NCBI GenBank assembly: GCA_963573305.1
Contig: OY754331.1
Span: 14,914,868 to 14,978,867 of the forward strand
Reading direction: 5' to 3'
Source of the DNA: Pyrrhosoma nymphula
Lineage: Eukaryota > Arthropoda > Insecta > Odonata > Coenagrionidae
DNA: 64,000 nt
Under the pieces are notes generated by a model, which did not search any database, was not told the DNA's origin, and saw nothing but the letters and a program-made list of their open reading frames with translations. Positions within the stretch are counted from its first letter, which is position 1, and each line of letters starts with the position of its first letter. The translations under genes and the position numbers were made by a program. Positions 59,601-64,000 of this stretch are shown one piece after another.

Positions 59601-60530
59601 AAATTTATTATTTATCCGAATACACGCCTAGTTAATCAATTTCATATAAGAGTCGGATTTTTTCGTCCTGACGTTCTATCGATTAAATATCACTTACCCT
59701 AACTTTCACACGCAAATTTCACATTTGAACTCCAGGATGCAATTTCAAATTATGGTCATGGCCCAGAAACGCCTGATTAAAAGGTGAACAAGAAATATTA
59801 CCCAATTGCATGTGAGAGCATGCCACTTTGATTATGTTTTAACACGGGCGGTAACTGACGAATCCTATCTTTGTCCAAATTTATTATTTATCCGAATACA
59901 CGCCTAGTTAATCAATTTCATATAAGAGTCGGATTTTTTCGTCCTGACGTTCTATCGATTAAATATCACTTACCCTAACTTTCACACGCAAATTTCACAT
60001 TTGAACTCCAGGATGCCATTTCAAATTATGGTCATGGCCCAGAAACGCCTGATTAAAAGGTGAACAAGAAATATTACCCAATTGCATGTGAGAGCATGCC
60101 ACTTTGATTATGTTTTAACACGGGCGGTAACTGACGAATCCTATCATTATCCGAATTTATTATTTATCCGAATACACGCCTAGTTAATCAATTTCATATA
60201 AGAGTCGGATTTTATCGTCCTGACGTTCTATCGATCAAATATCACTTACCCTAACTTTCACACGCAAATTTCACCTTTGAAGGCCAGGATGCCATTTCAA
60301 ATTATGGTCATGGCCCAGAAACGCCTGATTAAAAGGTGAACAAGATATTAATCAATTGCATGTGAGAGCATGCCACTTTGATTATGTTTTAACACGGGCG
60401 GTAACTGACGAATCCTATCATTATCCGAATTTATTATTTATCCGAATACACGCCTAGTTAATCAATTTCATATAAGAGTCGGATTTTTTCGTCCTGACGT
60501 GCTATCGATTAAATATCACTTACCCTAACT

Positions 60531-63530
60531 TTCACACGCAAATTTCACCTTTGAAGGCCAGGATGCCATTTCAAATTATGGTCATGGCCCAGAAACGCCT
60601 GATTAAAAGGTGAACAAGAAATATTACCCAATTGCATGTGAGAGCATGCCACTTTGATTATATTTTAACACGGGCGGTAACTGACGAATCCTATCATTAT
60701 CCGAATTTATTATTTATCCGAATACACGCCTAGTTAGTCAATTTCATATAAGAGTCGGATTTTTCGTCCTGACGTGCTATCGATTAAATATCACTTACCC
60801 TAACTTTCACACGCAAATTTCACCTTTGAAGGCCAGGATGCCATTTCAAATTATGGTCATGGGACAGAAACGCCTGATTAAAAGGTGAACAAGAAATATT
60901 ACCCAATTGCATGTGAGAGCATGCCACTTTGATTATATTTTAACACGGGCGGTAACTGACGAATCCTATCATTATCCGAATTTATTATTTATCCGAATAC
61001 ACGCCTAGTTAATCAATTTCATATAAGAGAGGGATTTTTTCGTCCTGACGTGCTATCGATTAAATATCACTTACCCTAACTTTCACACGCAAATGTCACC
61101 TTTGAAGGCCAGGATGCCATTTCAAATTATGGTCATGGGCCAGAAACGCATGATTAAAAGGTGAACAAGAAATATTACCCAATTGCATGTGAGAGCATGC
61201 CACTTTGATTATATTTTAACACGGGCGGTAACTGACGAATCCTATCATTATCCGAATTTATTATTTATCCGAATACACGTCTAGTTAATCAATTTCATAT
61301 AAGAGTCGGATTTTTTCGTCCTGACGTGCTATCGATTAAATATCACTTGCCCTAACTTTCACACGCAAATGTCACCTTTGAAGGCCAGGATGCCATTTCA
61401 AATTATGGTCATGGCCCAGAAACGCCTGATTAAAAGGTGAACAAGAAATATTACCCAATTGCATGTGAGAGCATGCCACTTTGATTATATTTTAACACGG
61501 GCGGTAACTGACGAATCCTATCATTATCCGAATTTAGTATTTATCCGAATACACGCCTAGTTAATCAATTTCTTATAAGAGTCGGATTTTTTCGTCCTGA
61601 CGTGCTATCGATTAAATATCACTTACCCTAACTTTCACACGCAAATTTCACCTTTGAAGTCCAGGATGCCATTTCAAATTATGGTCATGGCCCAGAAACG
61701 CCTGATTAAAAGGTGAACAAGAAATATTACCCAATTGCATGTGAGAGCATGCCACTTTGATTATGTTTTAACACGGGTGGTAACTGACGAATCCTATCTT
61801 TATCCGAATTTATTATTTATCCGAATAGACGCCTAGTTAATCAATTTCATATAAGAGTCGGATTTTTTCGTCCTGACGTGCTATAGATTAAATATCACTT
61901 ACCCTAACTTTCACACGCAAATTTCACCTTTGAAGGCCAGGATGCCATTTCGAATTATGGTCATGGGCCAGAAACGCCTGATCAAAAGGTGAACAAGAAA
62001 TATTACCCTATTGCATGTGAGAGCATGCCACTTTGATTATGTTTTAACACGGGCGGTAACTGACGAATCCTATCTTTATCCGAATTTATTATTTATCCGA
62101 ATACACGCTTAGTACTTCAATTTCATATAAGAGTCTGATTTTTTCGTCCTGACGTGCTATCGATTAAATATCACTTACCCTAACTTTCACACGCAAATTT
62201 CACCTTTGAAGGCCAGGATGCCATTTCAAATTATGGTCATGGCCCAGAAACGCCTGATTAAAAGGTGAACAAGAAATATTACCTAATTGCATGTGAGAGC
62301 ATGCCACTTTGATTATGTTTTAACACGGGCGGTAACTGACGAATCCTATCTTTATCAGAATTTATTATTTATCCGAATACACGCCTAGTTAATCAATTTC
62401 ATATAAGAGTCGGATTTTTTCGTCCTTACGTTCTATCGATCAAATATATCTTACCCTAACTTTCACACGCAAATTTCACCTTTGAAGGCCAGGATGCCAT
62501 TTCAAATTATGGTCATGGCCCAGAAACGCCTGATTAAAAGGTGAACAAGAAATATTACCCAATTCCATGTGAGAGCATGCCACTTTGATTATATTTTAAC
62601 ACGGGCGGTAACTGACGAATCCTATCATTATCCGAATTTATTATTTATCCGAATACACGCCTAGTTAGTCAATTTCATATAAGAGTCGGATTTTTCGTCC
62701 TGACGTGCTATCGATTAAATATCACTTACCCTAACTTTCACACGCAAATTTCACCTTTGAAGGCCAGGATGCCATTTCAAATTATGGTCATGGGACAGAA
62801 ACGCCTGATTAAAAGGTGAACAAGAAATATTACCCAATTGCATGTGAGAGCATGCCACTTTGATTATATTTTAACACGGGCGGTAACTGACGAATCCTAT
62901 CATTATCCGAATTTATTATTTATCCGAATACACGCCTAGTTAATCAATTTCATATAAGAGAGGGATTTTTTCGTCCTGACGTGCTATCGATTAAATATCA
63001 CTTACCCTAACTTTCACACGCAAATGTCACCTTTGAAGGCCAGGATGCCATTTCAAATTATGGTCATGGGCCAGAAACGCATGATTAAAAGGTGAACAAG
63101 AAATATTACCCAATTGCATGTGAGAGCATGCCACTTTGATTATATTTTAACACGGGCGGTAACTGACGAATCCTATCATTATCCGAATTTATTATTTATC
63201 CGAATACACGTCTAGTTAATCAATTTCATATAAGAGTCGGATTTTTTCGTCCTGACGTGCTATCGATTAAATATCACTTGCCCTAACTTTCACACGCAAA
63301 TGTCACCTTTGAAGGCCAGGATGCCATTTCAAATTATGGTCATGGCCCAGAAACGCCTGATTAAAAGGTGAACAAGAAATATTACCCAATTGCATGTGAG
63401 AGCATGCCACTTTGATTATATTTGAACACGGGCGGTAACTGACGAATCCTATCATTATCCGAATTTAGTATTTATCCGAATACACGCCTAGTTAATCAAT
63501 TTCTTATAAGAGTCGGATTTTTTCGTCCTG
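60531..63530. repeat. Seven-monomer (1931-bp) higher-order repeat
   Basis: Rare variants occur in the same order 1931 bp apart: TAGTTAGTCA at 60731 and 62662, GGGACAG at 60861 and 62792, GAGAGGGATT near 61031 and 62962, AATTTAGTAT at 61531 and 63462. The shared stretch is about 1.07 kb. Confidence 0.85.
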
Positions 63531-64000
63531 ACGTGCTATCGATTAAATATCACTTACCCTAACTTTCACACGCAAATTTCACCTTTGAAGGCCAGGATGC
63601 CATTTCTAATTATGGTCATGGCCCAGAAACGCCTGATTAAAAGGTGAACAAGAAATATTACCCTATTGCATGTGAGAGCATGCCACTTTGATTATGTTTT
63701 AACACGGGCGGTAACTGACGAATCCTTTCATTATCCGAATACACGCCTAGTTAATCAATTTCATATAAGAGTCGGATTTTTTCGTCCTGACGTGCTATCG
63801 ATTAAATATCACTTACCCTAACTTTCACACGCAAATTTCACCTTTGAACTCCAGGATGCCATTTCAAATTATGGTCATGGCCCAGAAACGCCTGATTAAA
63901 AGGTGAACAAGAAATATTACCCAATTGCATGTGAGAGCATGCCACTTTGATTATATTTTAACACGGGAGGTAACTGACGAATCCTATCTTTATCCGAATT

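Larger units (their letters stand above)
52268..64000. repeat. Satellite array, about 276-bp monomer, about 42 units
   Basis: The segment GATGCCATTTCAAATTATGG recurs at 53111, 53387, 53663, 53939, 54216, 54492 and on to the window end, with spacing of 276-277 bp. Monomers are about 63-65% A+T and non-coding. The first units (52268-53100) are clearly diverged, and one of them is about 340 bp; inner units are nearly identical. Each monomer holds a nine-base direct repeat (TATCCGAAT twice, 17 bp apart) and TTCACCTTT...AAAGGTGAA as an internal inverted pair. The array is cut by the window end. Confidence 0.97.

Noticed and set aside
52268..64000. CRISPR array
   Set aside because: The regular repeats have no unique spacers; whole 276-bp monomers are tandem and nearly identical, which is satellite DNA in a eukaryote.
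52268..64000. CENP-B box in the satellite
   Set aside because: CGGGCGGTAACTGACGAA has the right flavour, but spacing and bases do not match the TTCG....A..CGGG consensus on either strand.

Overview
The window looks like nuclear DNA of an animal, most likely an arthropod. It is AT-rich, has intron-like GT...AG signals, and holds almost no intact coding sequence. It is filled with decayed eukaryotic mobile elements: Tc1/mariner, piggyBac, CR1/L2/jockey-like and RTE-like LINEs, a Penelope-like element, TTAA-type MITEs and a solo LTR. The species cannot be named from the sequence alone.

Layout. 1-8.4 kb: mostly unassigned DNA with microsatellites, short repeats, a 103-bp palindrome and hammerhead-like retroelement tails. 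8.4-11.3 kb: retroelement cluster with a Penelope-like GIY-YIG endonuclease fragment, a 5'-truncated LINE, a hammerhead-ribozyme-like tail and an inverted pair of related tails. 11.4-26.5 kb: two tandem copies (A, B) of a block that carries two minus-strand exons of an unrecognised gene. Copy A holds a solo LTR. Copy B holds a TTAA MITE in its exon and a 4.26-kb Tc1/mariner-type element (21558-25820) with 1.15-kb inverted arms. 26.5-33.7 kb: hairpin, a candidate first exon and promoter-like sequence, otherwise unassigned. 33.7-38.4 kb: a retroposon with an RTE-like 3' end, a second LINE copy and a second Tc1/mariner pseudogene. 40.0-41.8 kb: two decayed piggyBac copies, tail to tail. 42.7-48.3 kb: an RTE-like RT fragment abutting copy C of the gene block. 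49.9-51.7 kb: a TTAA MITE, a paralogue of the 26.7-27.8 kb region and a minisatellite. 52.27-64.0 kb: a satellite array of about 276-bp monomers (about 42 units) that runs off the window end, with dimeric and seven-monomer higher-order patterns.

Relationships. The three gene-block copies act as natural empty-site controls: they date and delimit the MITE, solo LTR and Tc1-type insertions exactly. Similarity between copies switches along their length, which suggests gene conversion. The 26.7-27.8 and 50.7-51.7 kb regions lie upstream (minus strand) of copies B and C, so they may be the 5' ends of the same duplicated gene. No intact protein-coding gene can be defended; the nearest are the two-exon fragments in copies B and C.
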